DNA of 64,000 nt from Strigops habroptila (Eukaryota; Chordata; Aves; Psittaciformes; Psittacidae), in assembly GCF_004027225.2 (NCBI RefSeq), contig NC_044282.2, positions 47,398,576 through 47,462,575 on the forward strand, read 5' to 3'. Shown one piece after another: positions 28,091 to 39,300 of this stretch. The notes beneath the pieces are model-generated. The model was not told the origin of the DNA. It saw only the letters and a program-made list of their open reading frames with translations, and did not search any database. Position numbers and translations under genes: made by a program. Position 1 is the first letter of the stretch. Every line of letters starts with the position of its first letter.

Positions 28091-31000
28091 ATGGTTACAT
28101 TTCACACGCTGCTTGCTTTGTAGCATGCTTTGGGATATTAATGGCTGTTTGACTAACAAGGATTTTGAAAGTAGTATGTTTTGAAATTTAATTTAACTTA
28201 GAGCTCTGCTAGTGTATAACCTATTATAAAAGCTCACTAGAAGATGGGTAAAAGCAGGTAAAACTGCTCAGTGTTCAAGTCCTTCTCTGGACTTGGTTCT
28301 GTCATGATTCAATAATCAGACTGACTACCAGCAGATTACCAAACATTTACCTCAGCAAAGGCTCTCTAGCACCTGCAGAATTACTCCAGCATCATAGTCC
28401 CTTCTTTTTTGTGTGAGTTTCTTTAGATATTTAAGATCTACCACTTAAAGACACTTCAAAAAAATTGTGTTTAGGTAAAATACATTTTAAAGACATCATC
28501 TAATGACAGTATGTGCTGAAGATAAAGTTGCTGCTGCATATAGGTACTAAACAATCAAACACCTCTTTTTTGTTAAGACCATATACTGGTATCCACATAT
28601 TGGTACTGACAAGCAGCTGAGAGTTCATAGTGGGAAATGATGGGAGAGGATGCTAAAGGAGCCATTATATAGCCCTTATTGCAACCCCAGAACCCCAGAC
28701 TACTCTTTACTTCTATGCAGGAACAATGACTGGTGAATACTTCCAGTTATGGATTATGTCCATCATTGATCCCGTCTTCGGTATTTCTCTGGTTGCAGAG
28801 CATGGGCCTGTATTTAGGCTCTGGCAATCCTAATTCTTGATGTTAATGAATGGCTGCAGAAGAAAATAAATGTGTGACAGAAACTTGCACATAATGATTC
28901 CAAAACTTATCAGCACTTTTGAGGACTTAATTAATTATATGGTGAAAAATGCCCCATGAGCACCACCAACCCTCCACCAAGGCTGTGTAGGATGTAATGA
29001 GTACATTTCTTTGCTTCCCTGATTCTGCTGCTTTCTGCATTTTTCTGACAGTTTTACATTCCTGCCTGCCACTGCCCACAAGTGTATTTCTTTGCTGCCC
29101 AGTTTTAGTCAGCAGAGGAGCTGTGTGATGCACTGTGCACCCACTGAATATGTGCAGACATGTGCACGTTTACGAGATTAACAGCCTCCAGGATCCCATT
29201 GGATCTGAATTCCTAGCAGTGAGTAGCTGTTCCCAGCAGTACTATTTGGAGCCCCTTCATGAATCCCAGCTCCACAAGATGGCTCTCGATTCCTTTAAAA
29301 ATACCACTGCGCTTCTGGTTTAAACACATCCAAGAGTGATCTCAATCTTCAGGGCTCTACAGATGCACAACACTACAGTGGAACCCAAGATCCCCTTTAG
29401 TATGGTCTGTATTTTTCTTTCAGTAAAGCTGGAAACTAGACGAAGTTTGACATTATTGAAGTATTATAATTTGAAGGAATGTTTCATGTTAGCTGCTCAG
29501 TAAAGCAAAAAGGAGAAAATAAAAGCATTATACATGCCTGGAATGTGAAATGGGACATTCGGACACCTACTCCCTGCTCTGTTCCTTTTTGGCTGCAAAG
29601 ATCACCTTCTTTCCTAGAATTCTCCTTCACCTACTCTGTATCTCTGTATGGTCAGGTTAACATAGTCACCAGGTACTGAAGCGTGCAACCTCTGCTAGTA
29701 TGGACAATGAGATAGCAGCTTGGTGCTCCTCAGGAAAGAGATCCTGCCTTTGAAGGCCGGGACCCACAACGAGGTCTTCACTTGATTCCAGCCAGGATTT
29801 CAGCATCCTCAAATCACTTCATTACTGACCACATGTTAGCGTGGCTTCATATCAGATGAGGATGTTGAAGCCAAAGAGTTTTACCTCCTAAAGCAGCTCA
29901 TCTGAATGTGAGGTCTCCCCTGTGGTCTGTGTCTCCAAACACCCCTGGGTGGGTGATACCACAGACGATTACCAGCTCTCTGTGGCTCAGAGAATCACAG
30001 GCAAAACTGGAATGAGACTGTGGCACTGCAGTGTGCCTGTGTGAGACAGGCTGGGCTGCAGCGTATGTGCAAAGCAGAAGCTGATGGTGCAAACCCCACC
30101 TTGATGTGTCAGACTGGATGAGTCTGCCCCCCATCCTGGGTGCATTATTGCTGCTTTTGGTAGTCAAAGTTTCAAATGCACGCTGCTCACATCCTAAGAA
30201 CAGCTTAAGAAAACCTGAGTAAACTTTGGGAAAAGAAGTTTTCTGCTTTCTGTTGTTTTGGATATTTGAGGTAGTATTTTCAGGTTTTCCACAGCAGGTG
30301 TAGATATGGATTTAAAAAAAGTAAAGTTTGAGAGCTGAAGCTGTATAATAAACAGTATCACAAGGCAATGCTGGGTGTGTCAAAGCTGTAACGTTAAATT
30401 CATTCTTCTTGTTGCTTCCTTCAAAGCTCCACCGGGCTCAGCCGCTCCCTGGTTATCCTCCCCTGCCGATCTTGCTGCAACCCCTACGCTTCACTGCTGT
30501 TCTCACCTCCTCCTGCCCCTTCTCCTGCTGGCTCCTTATACAATTGTCTCTTTGCGCCTTCGCCTCCACTGCACATCTGCTTGGCACAGCTTTTCCCTTT
30601 GACCCTTCTTAGTGTGGTCTGTTCCCAAGATCGGTTAGAGCAAAGCCATCTGCTTCTTGGTTTCCTAATGTCCCCTTTGTTTTCTGTCTTTAAACATGAT
30701 TTCTTCCATGGAGAGATGGTGCAAACATGAAATTGTGGGTGCTAATAACTGTGTATAGTTTCTATCAACTCGAATCTGGTAGATCTGCCCTGTGTTCATC
30801 TGCACAATCTCTGGAGTAGCTGAGGTTGGTTTTCTGCTCTCTTTGTAGTAGGTGTCTGACAATGGGTAAGGACTCTGGGGAGAATCTCTGCTATGGAAGT
30901 TCATATCCTGAAGCCAGCACAATTTCATGAGCAATGTCCCAAAGGATAGGCCAAGGGACATGTCTTTCAGTCCAATATGTAGTTTTTACATTTTCACATG

Positions 31001-32852
31001 TAGAAAATGTGGCATCAGCAATGGAACTCAGTTCATTAAAAATTCAAATCAATGGAAACAACAGGACATATTATTTATCTAAGCCTCGAATCAATCTGAC
31101 TACTATGCATAATGATCTTAATTAGAAAAGTGAGCCCAAGCAGGAAGACAGTCTGTCTCCTGGCTTTGAAATTATCATACCCCTATCAGTATGCTTGGGT
31201 AACTTGTAATTAGGGACAAAGGTTACCCATAATTTTATATGCTGAAAAACCGGTTCTACACATGTCATTTAAAAAAATATTTAAGAAATAGATATAAGAC
31301 TTGCTACCCCTATTATGCTTTGATTTTTTGATACTAGATTACTAGTCTGCACTAATTAGCTGATGGTCTTAAGAAATACTGATAGAAGTTTTGCGTTTAT
31401 ACAGAGCCTGATAATAATAAGTAACTAGTAAAATCAGTGTTAGTCTTTGTACAACTTCCCTTTCAAAGTTCAGTAACTTTTCCTATCTCTGTTTCACCTG
31501 CATGTAAAATGCACCTCAGAGAAGCAGCATGGGTTGTCCGGAGACTAAGTGCTTGCCTGTTCTAAAACTTCACTGGCATGTTACACCAGTATGCCCAGAA
31601 CCACACCAATATAGTTACCTGTGCAGTCACCTGCACTTTTCTTCTTTTCTTGCTTATCTTCAACTGCTGCCACCGAATATGAAGTGTTCTGGTTTTGATA
31701 AATTGGCAGAATCCTGTGATTACACTTTCTTTCACATTTTTTCACCAGCTGTAATTAGGAAACAGAAGACCTAACTCTGAGGTCCATCCTTATCAAAGCA
31801 GTTTCTTCCATGCTTAATTTAAACAAGTTCTTTGATTTAGTTAAACCTGCTGAGCACTGAGCACCCTTGCCTGCTGACAGCATTGAGCCACGCACAAACC
31901 CTACTCTCAGTAGCAGCAATGCCTTATCTTCTGAACTGGAACTCAACTCTTTCTGTTTCATCACAGATACAGCTACCCTGATTTTCTTCAAGGTAGTATT
32001 TCATCTTAGAAATTCATTAGAAGATCAGACTCTTTCTGTCACACGAAATGGCCCTGCTTTCCCAGAACAACATTTCCACAAACAAAAAATATGGAAATTA
32101 AAATCACAGGTAGGATCTGTCTCATCAAAGTATTAGCTACATTTCTGTGAGGTTGACAATCACCTTTTTAACATGTCAGGAATTATATGTGTAATTCTCT
32201 TTAATGGGTGTTACAAATGTTCATCCCACACTGAAAAAAGATCACAGTCGGTATGAGTAATAACTTTTTTCTTGAACATAAATAGTTCCCCTCTAGCTCT
32301 GTACATATCCTCCAACATCAATGTAACCACAGCTGTCAAGGCAGCCTCACCTCCTTCTACGTATATTTTAGCTTTAATTTTTTTCCCATGCTTTCACTTA
32401 GTGGACTTTTTTTTTTTTTTTTTTAAGGGGCCTAAACCTGTTCTCCAATTTTGTGGGCAAATTCACTGCAATAACAGATCTCCGTGTTTAGACATCTTTA
32501 AACATTATTATTAGCATGCAAGAAATTAGAGACCTACATCAAGATCTGGAGGTTTGGGTTTTCTAATTGCAAGTGAATTTCAGACGATAGTTTCTCTCAT
32601 TTAAGGATCATTGTTAAGTCCTCCTTTTGCACAGGCAGTAGCAGTCCGCCTTCCACCAGCTTCGGCACAGGCTCAGCAGTCGCCTGCTATGTGTACCTGG
32701 CCAGGGCGACCAAGGGCGAGGATGCAAGAGCTCAGTGCCCAGGCATGGCAATGGGCTGGAGCGGCATGTGTCCCTTCTGGTCCCCAGTGGGGATATGGGA
32801 TATAGGGATATGTCTTTCTGGGACCCAGCGGGGATGTGTTCCATGTTTCCTC
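28091..32852. other. Gene-free flank upstream of the TAF1B promoter
   Basis: No supported gene or exon. Composition rises in G+C only in the last few hundred bases, as the TAF1B CpG island is approached. An 18-bp poly(T) run lies at 32407-32424. Open frames are short and unlike known proteins. Confidence 0.55.
32407..32424. repeat. 18-bp poly(T) run
   Basis: Uninterrupted T run about 0.95 kb upstream of the TAF1B start codon. It could be a nucleosome-disfavouring tract or the remnant tail of a retroposon; no retroposon body is seen. Confidence 0.85.
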
Positions 32853-33037
32853 AGAGGTGAAGCACACGTCTCCTCCATAAGCACTCCACCTCCCCTCGAA
32901 GCACCCGTGTCTCTCCCGTTAAGTCTGCAATGTCCTCTGAGGTGAAGCGCCTCTGTCCCATCAGAGGCTTAACACCCAATGTCCCCTCAGAGGCGAACCA
33001 CTCCAAGTGCCCTCAGAGACAAGCACCCATGTGCCCC
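32853..33037. repeat. Degenerate 24-26 bp minisatellite beside the TAF1B promoter
   Basis: About eight imperfect units follow a pattern like AGAGGYGAARCACCYATGTC followed by CCCTC. The clearest are AGAGGTGAAGCACACGTCTC at 32853, GAGGTGAAGCGCCTCTGTCC near 32939, AGAGGCTTAACACCCAATGT, AGAGGCGAACCACTCCAAGT, and AGAGACAAGCACCCATGTGC ending at 33037. Unit length varies between about 18 and 26 bp and the array ends where the CpG island begins. No open frame is preserved through it, so it is not a coding repeat. Confidence 0.75.
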
Positions 33038-33067
33038 GGAGCCACGGCGACGGGCGCAGCCACGCAG

Positions 33068-33082
33068 CCCCCCCCCCCCCCC
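33068..33082. repeat. 15-bp poly(C) run in the CpG island
   Basis: Uninterrupted C15 roughly 280 bp upstream of the TAF1B start codon. The minus strand is G15, able in principle to take part in a G-quadruplex. Confidence 0.95.
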
Positions 33083-33363
33083 GCCGCGCCACCTCAGGCA
33101 GAGACTCCCCAGCGCCTCTGAGCCGCCCCGCCGAGAGCTCTCGGGGCGGGGAGAGGGGAGACGGGACGGGACCCCGGGGTGCCGGAGCGGGCGGCAGATG
33201 GCGGTTCGCCAGCCGGCGGCAGGCCTAACGAACTGAGAGGCCGCGGTGCCCAGCCCCGCGGCGGGCCCGGAACGCAAGTGCCAGGGCTGCCGTTTCCAGG
33301 CCGGGCCGCTGCGTCGGCGCTCGGCGCGGCTGCCATGGTGTGGGCACTGGAGCGCCTGCCGGC

Positions 33364-33381
33364 ATGGACGAGGAGGCCACG
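33364..33381 (+). CDS. TAF1B: TAF1B coding exon 1 (residues 1-6)
   Basis: The start ATG at 33364 begins MDEEAT, comparable with the acidic start (MDLEEAEE) of mammalian TAF1B. The exon ends at 33381 in ACG before GTGGGG, a weak donor that lacks the usual GTAAGT. This junction gives phase 0 and joins exon 2 without a stop, yielding MDEEATRDFNERC. The only in-frame upstream codon that could start is a GTG at 33340, so the ATG is preferred. The 5' UTR cannot be delimited. The exon contributes only 18 coding bases and lies inside the CpG island. Confidence 0.78.
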
Positions 33382-36300
33382 GTGGGGGTCGGGCGGCTCC
33401 GCGGCGCAGGGAACGGTGGGGGCGGCTGGTTTCGCTGGGCCGGAGGCGGTTGGCGGAGCGCGGCGGCTGTAGCCGCGTGGGAGGCGCTTCCCCGCCGGGC
33501 GTTCAGCGGCTGCGGGCGGGGGGGGGGGGGAGAGGTCCGGCGGCGCTTGGCGGCTCCGGCGGCAGAGCGGAGGCGCCGCTGGGCGCTGCCTGCCCCGGCC
33601 CCGCCTGGCCCTGTCCCGCCCCGCCGCCGGGCACGGCCGGGGCCCGGAGCGGCGGGCGGGGCCCTGCTCGGACCGCTCGGCATGGCGGCGGCAGGGCCGG
33701 TGCTTTGCCCGGCCGAGGCTCGGAGAGGGGTCCGGGGAGAGCTGCCCGTACGCAGAAGGCTCGTGTGGGTGCTTCTGAAGTGTCTCCCGGCATGTCTCCT
33801 TACCCCTTGTGCAGGCTTTCTTCACTGCTTGTGTTTCCTGACAGTTGCAGAAATGTATTTTCCCTTTCATGTCCCACTCTCTACTTTCTTGCTTCTGCTT
33901 CCGTTTCAGATGGTTGGCTTTTTTCAAGCCATGTCATGTGTGTGCTGGGTGTGATTGTTACTCCCGTTGTTCTAACGCTCACATGCGCGAGAGCTGGTGC
34001 TTGCCAGCTATAAAATTATTTGTTCACAGTTATTTATGACTGATAGCAAATGCTATGATTACTTGTTATCAACCAGAGCTAACACAAAGGGCATAAATAT
34101 TCTGTATGAATAATTTCCAAAACTGTGCAGTATCCTAGTAATAACACCATTTGTTTTACTTGAACACATGTGAAACTGTTTGTGTTTTTCCCTTTTAGAG
34201 AGATTTTAATGAACGCTGTGCCCAGTGTTCAGAAGTGAACTGGGGTCTCACTGATGGAGGCAGATTTTATTGCAGATCTTGCCACAATGTTACTGAGGTA
34301 AAAAACCTAAACTACTGGTCTTGAAAAAGGTTTATTTTGATTGCTTCTGGGTTTTATATTAAGAAAATGTTAGATTTTTCTCCTTGGCATTAGGCGTTGA
34401 AAGCAGTATTGCAATTCTTCCTTTTCATGCTTTACTTGACACTTTTTTAAACTAATGTTCCTTGTAATCACAAAATTTAAAATGAGCCATCTTCAGGTGC
34501 TGTGTTGCTGTAGCCATAGTGCCAGCATGCTGTCTAGATGCCTTGGATGTGTTGCCTGGGTACTGCTGCACTTCAGTACAGTACCAGGGTAGGCCAACGC
34601 TGATGTATGCCCCTGTATGTCCAGGATAGTAATTTTCTATTTTTGCAGTTTCTGAATGAGAAGTTCAGAATGTTCTGTCTCCCTTTACTTTAGGAAATTT
34701 GGACAAGTTCCTCCATTATGTTTTATGATGGGGCAATCTATGCTAGTTAGGCCTGGGCTTGGTTTTTTTGCTAAGGTATATTCCTGTTTTGCAGAGAACT
34801 AGAGAAGTTGTAAACACTGATTTTATTACTAACACGCGAGTCCAAACAATCTCCAAAGGTTCAAGAAAGCAGGAAAAAACTGGTACGTATGAATTTATCT
34901 TTGTATTTTACGTAAGAGTAGCTGCTCAGCCAGGGTTCACCTAGCCCATTACGTCTTTGATGGTGACCAAGAGCAGATAGCTAGGAAAGACTGTAAGAGC
35001 GGGAACAAAATACAAACCCCAGATGCCGTCACATCCTTCAGTGGTCACATTTTGGTAACTTCATGAGCCACAGGCGACCTCTGTGAGCCTGATGCTGGAT
35101 TTTGGGGGTTTTTTTTGATACAACAGAGCTCTATGTTTCTTATTGTCACTTTGATGTGTGGAAGCAAAGATACTCAGCAAAGATAATGGTGGTATGCATT
35201 CAGATGTGGTCATCCCTTTGTTCCTTCCTTGTGATGGCTATCACAAAACCAGAAGAGTTGTCTGTCATCATAAGTGAGATGTGACGGTGGTCCAGCTCTG
35301 AGAATGTCTGTTAGTCTGGCTTCTGGTACAGGTAACCTGTACACAAACCTACATGGAAGAGATTTCATGCAGTTACAATAGCTAAACCGATATTACATCT
35401 TTTATCCAGAGTAATCTCTATACTTTTATTTTAATGATTCAGAAGAATAGTAGTCATTATGTATGATGATATATGCCATAAGGACAAGTTACGGTAAGGC
35501 TGTTGCTGGAGCTAGATATGTGTCCTGTGGTGGCTGGGTAGATGTTTTACTGTTGTGGCCACTTTCAGAAAGCAAAAATGCATTACAATGCTAAATGAAG
35601 CACGAGGTTATCTTTGTCTCTGATATGCTGATCTATCTTCCCTCTGCTGTGGTGACAGTGGGTTACTACATTCATTCGAAAAGAACAATTGTGTGTAAGT
35701 GAAGAGTGAAAAGCAGAACAATCATAACACCTCCACTTGTCTTTATCCTGTATTACTCCTGAAGTCTGAGCTGTGCACCATTTCATTAGCCATCCCCCAA
35801 GCTTCTTAAGAAAAATCCTTAGCTTCGCACACTCCTTTCTGTGGGCGCAGTTACATTATGCTGTGGCACCTTATTTTCATGCATTTATAGGAGTCAGCTG
35901 TATCTGTGGTTAACAGTTGAAGCCAACATCATTAAAGCAGAGCAGAAGCTTTGGGTAGTTAACTTCTAAGATGGTGAGATGCAAGGCATGATTGGAAGGA
36001 AGAATAATGAAAAAGAGGCATGGAAGGAATGAAAAGGAAGTTGAGAAATGCAGAGAAATTTTCTAAAACCAAAAGCCTGTAGAAAAGGAGTTTGTAAATA
36101 TAGAGAGGTAAGGATGAAAAGTAAATGTAATGCAGTCTAAGGGAACAGTGAATAGATTGGAGCAGGCCTGCCCCTTATGAAACTCATGTTGTGCTAGAAG
36201 CTCAGAATATCTGAAAAGGTTTCTTTCATTTAAATGTGTATGATTGGGTGGGAGGGAATGGTGAAGACTGTGGTGATATTGGTTGTATTTTTGCCTGACT

Positions 36301-39300
36301 CACCACTGTAATGTGTTGCAGCTTTCTGTGCCCAGGGATGAGAAAGAAGTTGTATTTCACTTTAATGGCAGGTTCTCGGTTACTTTAAAACTGGTCACTT
36401 AACCACTCTCCACTTGATTTCAAATGCCACACTAGAAGTTATAGTGAAATATGTTGTTCTTGGGAAATGTGTGGAGAACAGTGCTTGTTCAGTAGCTTTT
36501 CTTCTTGATTAAGACTGGGAATAAATGGAAGTTAATGGAGTATATTCAGTGTGGCTGGTCTATGCTCTAGGATCTGAAATAAATTATTAAATAGAGAGAC
36601 ATGTCTCTGTCCTGATACCAAGAGAACAGGATATGAAGTGGAACTAAGTGTGCCTAAGGTTAAAAAACCCCACAAAACAGTACAAACAGTAAAAATAAAA
36701 CAATTTTTTTAATTTAATTTTTATTTTTAACTTAGATGGAGGCTGTGAATGGTATGTTTGTGAAGGCTTTCAGCTTGTACTCAAGAAACAAGCTGAAGCT
36801 TTAGAAGCATTAGGAGTATGTCCACAAATGAAGGTATGTAGGTGCTGGTGTGAGTTGTACACACCAGGTGTGTGTTACAGGAGGTGTTGTTTTAAAAGAT
36901 TGTAATTTTTAAAGTGAATAGAGCAACTCCCTGTTTAAAAACATTGAGCATATGAAAACAAACTTTGCTTCTCTGGTAATTTTAAAACAGTTTATAAATC
37001 ACAGTTATAAAATTAAAGCTGGAACATTATCCAGATCTCTGAGTTAGAAATTATGCTCTGTTCTCTCAGCAGTCAAGGACCTTGTAAACTTTGTATTAAT
37101 CGCTATCCATTTGTATTTATCAGGATGAAGTTCTATGGAATTTTTGGAGGTGTTACCTTCAGAGGAGCAAACAGGCATACTGCATCCGACCAGCTGGGGA
37201 GACTGTCAAAGCATTATCAGTAAGTGAAAAGCTCAAATCCCATGAGATGTTTGGTACCTTTTTGAAAAGCAACAACAGAATCCTTGTTTGTTCAAGCTAC
37301 ATATCTAGCTGGCATTCATGTCACTTCAGTATGAGGGACGTCTTCTAAACAGGGTTCCATGTGCCCATTTTGTTGTTAGGTTTGGTTTGGGTTTTCTGTC
37401 TTTTGAGAGACAGATACTTGTCTAAGTACGGAAAACTGCTTATTTAAAAATACTGCTTTGTCTTGGCATAGAGAGTCAGTAGGTAGAGCAGAAATTACAA
37501 TACAAAATAGATCAGCTACCATCCTTTCCTGCCTGCTCTCTTGAAGTCACTTGTTTCGTGAAGCTTTGATTCCATGTACTGCCAAGTTTTTGGTCATTGT
37601 ACCAGACGGAAATGTAATGTCATCACTAGAAATCTTTTTATCTTGAGAAATCCTTTAAAAATAAGGTTTTTTGTAGGGTTTCTTTACACACTGCTGATGC
37701 ATAGAAAATTAAAAATGTGAGCTGTTGGAGTTTAAACTTCATTTACGGTTGAACTTGCATCTATCATGTTTTATTTGGTTTCTTCAGATTGAAATGGTAA
37801 CTGACAATAATACAATGACTTATTTACAAGCCACAGGTATGTGATAGCAGTACTGATGTGGACAGTGATCCAGAGAGGCCTAGCCTTCTTCACGTGCTGT
37901 CCCTCTCTGAAAGTGAGGGGGATCTGCAGACCGATAACAGCTTTGCCTCGTCAACTAGCAAGGTCTCAGGTAGGAGCAAGGAACTCAACTATCTGGAAGC
38001 AATTTTTGTGTAGTTTTTTAATAGAAATAAATATATATAAAGTATATTCATGTAGAATGAATTGGAGGAACTGGTTGGAAATGGTAGAGTTTTCAGTCCT
38101 GTTTGCCACTGGAGGACTTTATATCCTACCAGAAATAGAAGACTTTGCCTCCTCTCAAAGCCCACCCAAGGAGATGAAAGTTGAACAGGACCTGGAAATA
38201 CAATGGGAAATGCAGGAGGAAGTTCTGTTTTGTAACAAGTTTGTGCCATGCCTCCTGTTTGCAGTGGGGAAAAAATTGCTATTGTATTTGCAAATCTAGA
38301 TGTACACAAACACAGCAGCTTTGTCAGTCATGACTTTGATGTTAAAAAACCATGATTTGGTTCTTGAGGGGGGGGTGTTGTTTGGGGTTTTCTGTTTATT
38401 TGTTGCTTGGTTGGGATTCTTTTTTTCTATCGCATAGATATATTTAGCTTCCTAATTTTTTGCCTTACAGTATATTTTGGTACTTCTGTGTCTTCTGTCT
38501 CTGTATTCATAGAATCATAGAATGGGTTGGGTTGGAAAGAGCCTTTAGATCATCTAGTTCCAACCCCCCTGCCATGGGCAGGGGCACCTTGCACTAGACC
38601 ATGTTGCCCAAGGCTCTGTCCAACCTGGCCTTGAACACTGCCAGGGATGGGGCATTTGCCACTTCTCTGGGCAGCCGGTTCCAGTGCCTCACCACCCTCA
38701 CAGTAAAGAACTTCTTCCTTATACCTAACCTGAACTTCCCCGGTTTAGTTTGAAGCCATTCCCCCTTGTCCTACCACTACAGTCCCTAAGGAAGAGTCCC
38801 TCCCCAGCATCCTTATAGACCCCCTTCAGATACTGGAAGGCTGCTATGAGGTCTCCACGCAGCCTTCTCTTCTCCAGGCTGAGCAGCCCCAACTCTCTCA
38901 GCCTGTCTTCATATGGGAGGTGCTCCAGCCCTCTTATCCTCCTCGTGGCCCTCCTCTGGACTTGCTCCAACAGTTCCATGTCCTTCTTTGTCTTTGTTGT
39001 TGTTGTCTTTGTTGGTGTCCATGTCTTTCAACATGGTTGAGGACACCAGAACTGTATGCAGTACTCCAAGTGGGGTCTCACAAGAGCAGAGTAGAGGGGC
39101 AGGATCACCTCCTCCTGCTGGTCACGCTTCTTTTGACAGAGCCCAGGATACGGTTGGCTTTCTGGGCTGCGAGCGCACACCGAAGCCGGCTCATGTTCAC
39201 TTTCTCATCAACCAACACCCCCAAGTCCTTCTCTGCAGGGCTGCTCTGAATCTCTTCTCTGCCCAACCTGTAGCTGTGCCTGGGATTGCCCCGACCCAGG

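Larger units (their letters stand above)
33020..33750. promoter_or_regulatory. TAF1B: CpG-island promoter of TAF1B
   Basis: A sharply bounded block of very high G+C with dense CpG surrounds coding exon 1, the usual form of a TATA-less housekeeping promoter. Visible elements include GC boxes (GGGGCGGGG near 33143-33151, CCCCGCC nearby on the other strand, and more at 33610-33630 inside intron 1). YY1-like CAGATGGCGG is at 33195-33204 and another, CATGGCGGCGG, at about 33680. A perfect 14-bp palindrome, CCGAGAGCTCTCGG, lies at 33131-33144. I see no TATA box at a sensible distance. The transcription start cannot be fixed from sequence; 33200-33350 is most likely. Confidence 0.82.

Noticed and set aside
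30988..31010. Small hairpin ACATTTTC...GAAAATGT
   Set aside because: An 8-bp AT-rich stem with a 7-base loop is expected by chance in this much AT-rich DNA; too short for a microRNA precursor.
33094..33927. 277-codon open frame on the minus strand across the CpG island
   Set aside because: The frame is rich in P, R, A and G, as expected from stop-poor GC-rich DNA. It overlaps TAF1B exon 1 and has no domain or splice context.
33246..34013. 255-codon open frame on the plus strand through exon 1 and intron 1
   Set aside because: It is in a different frame from TAF1B, is driven by GC-rich composition, and runs into ordinary intron DNA. The homologous protein is reached only by splicing 33381 to 34199.
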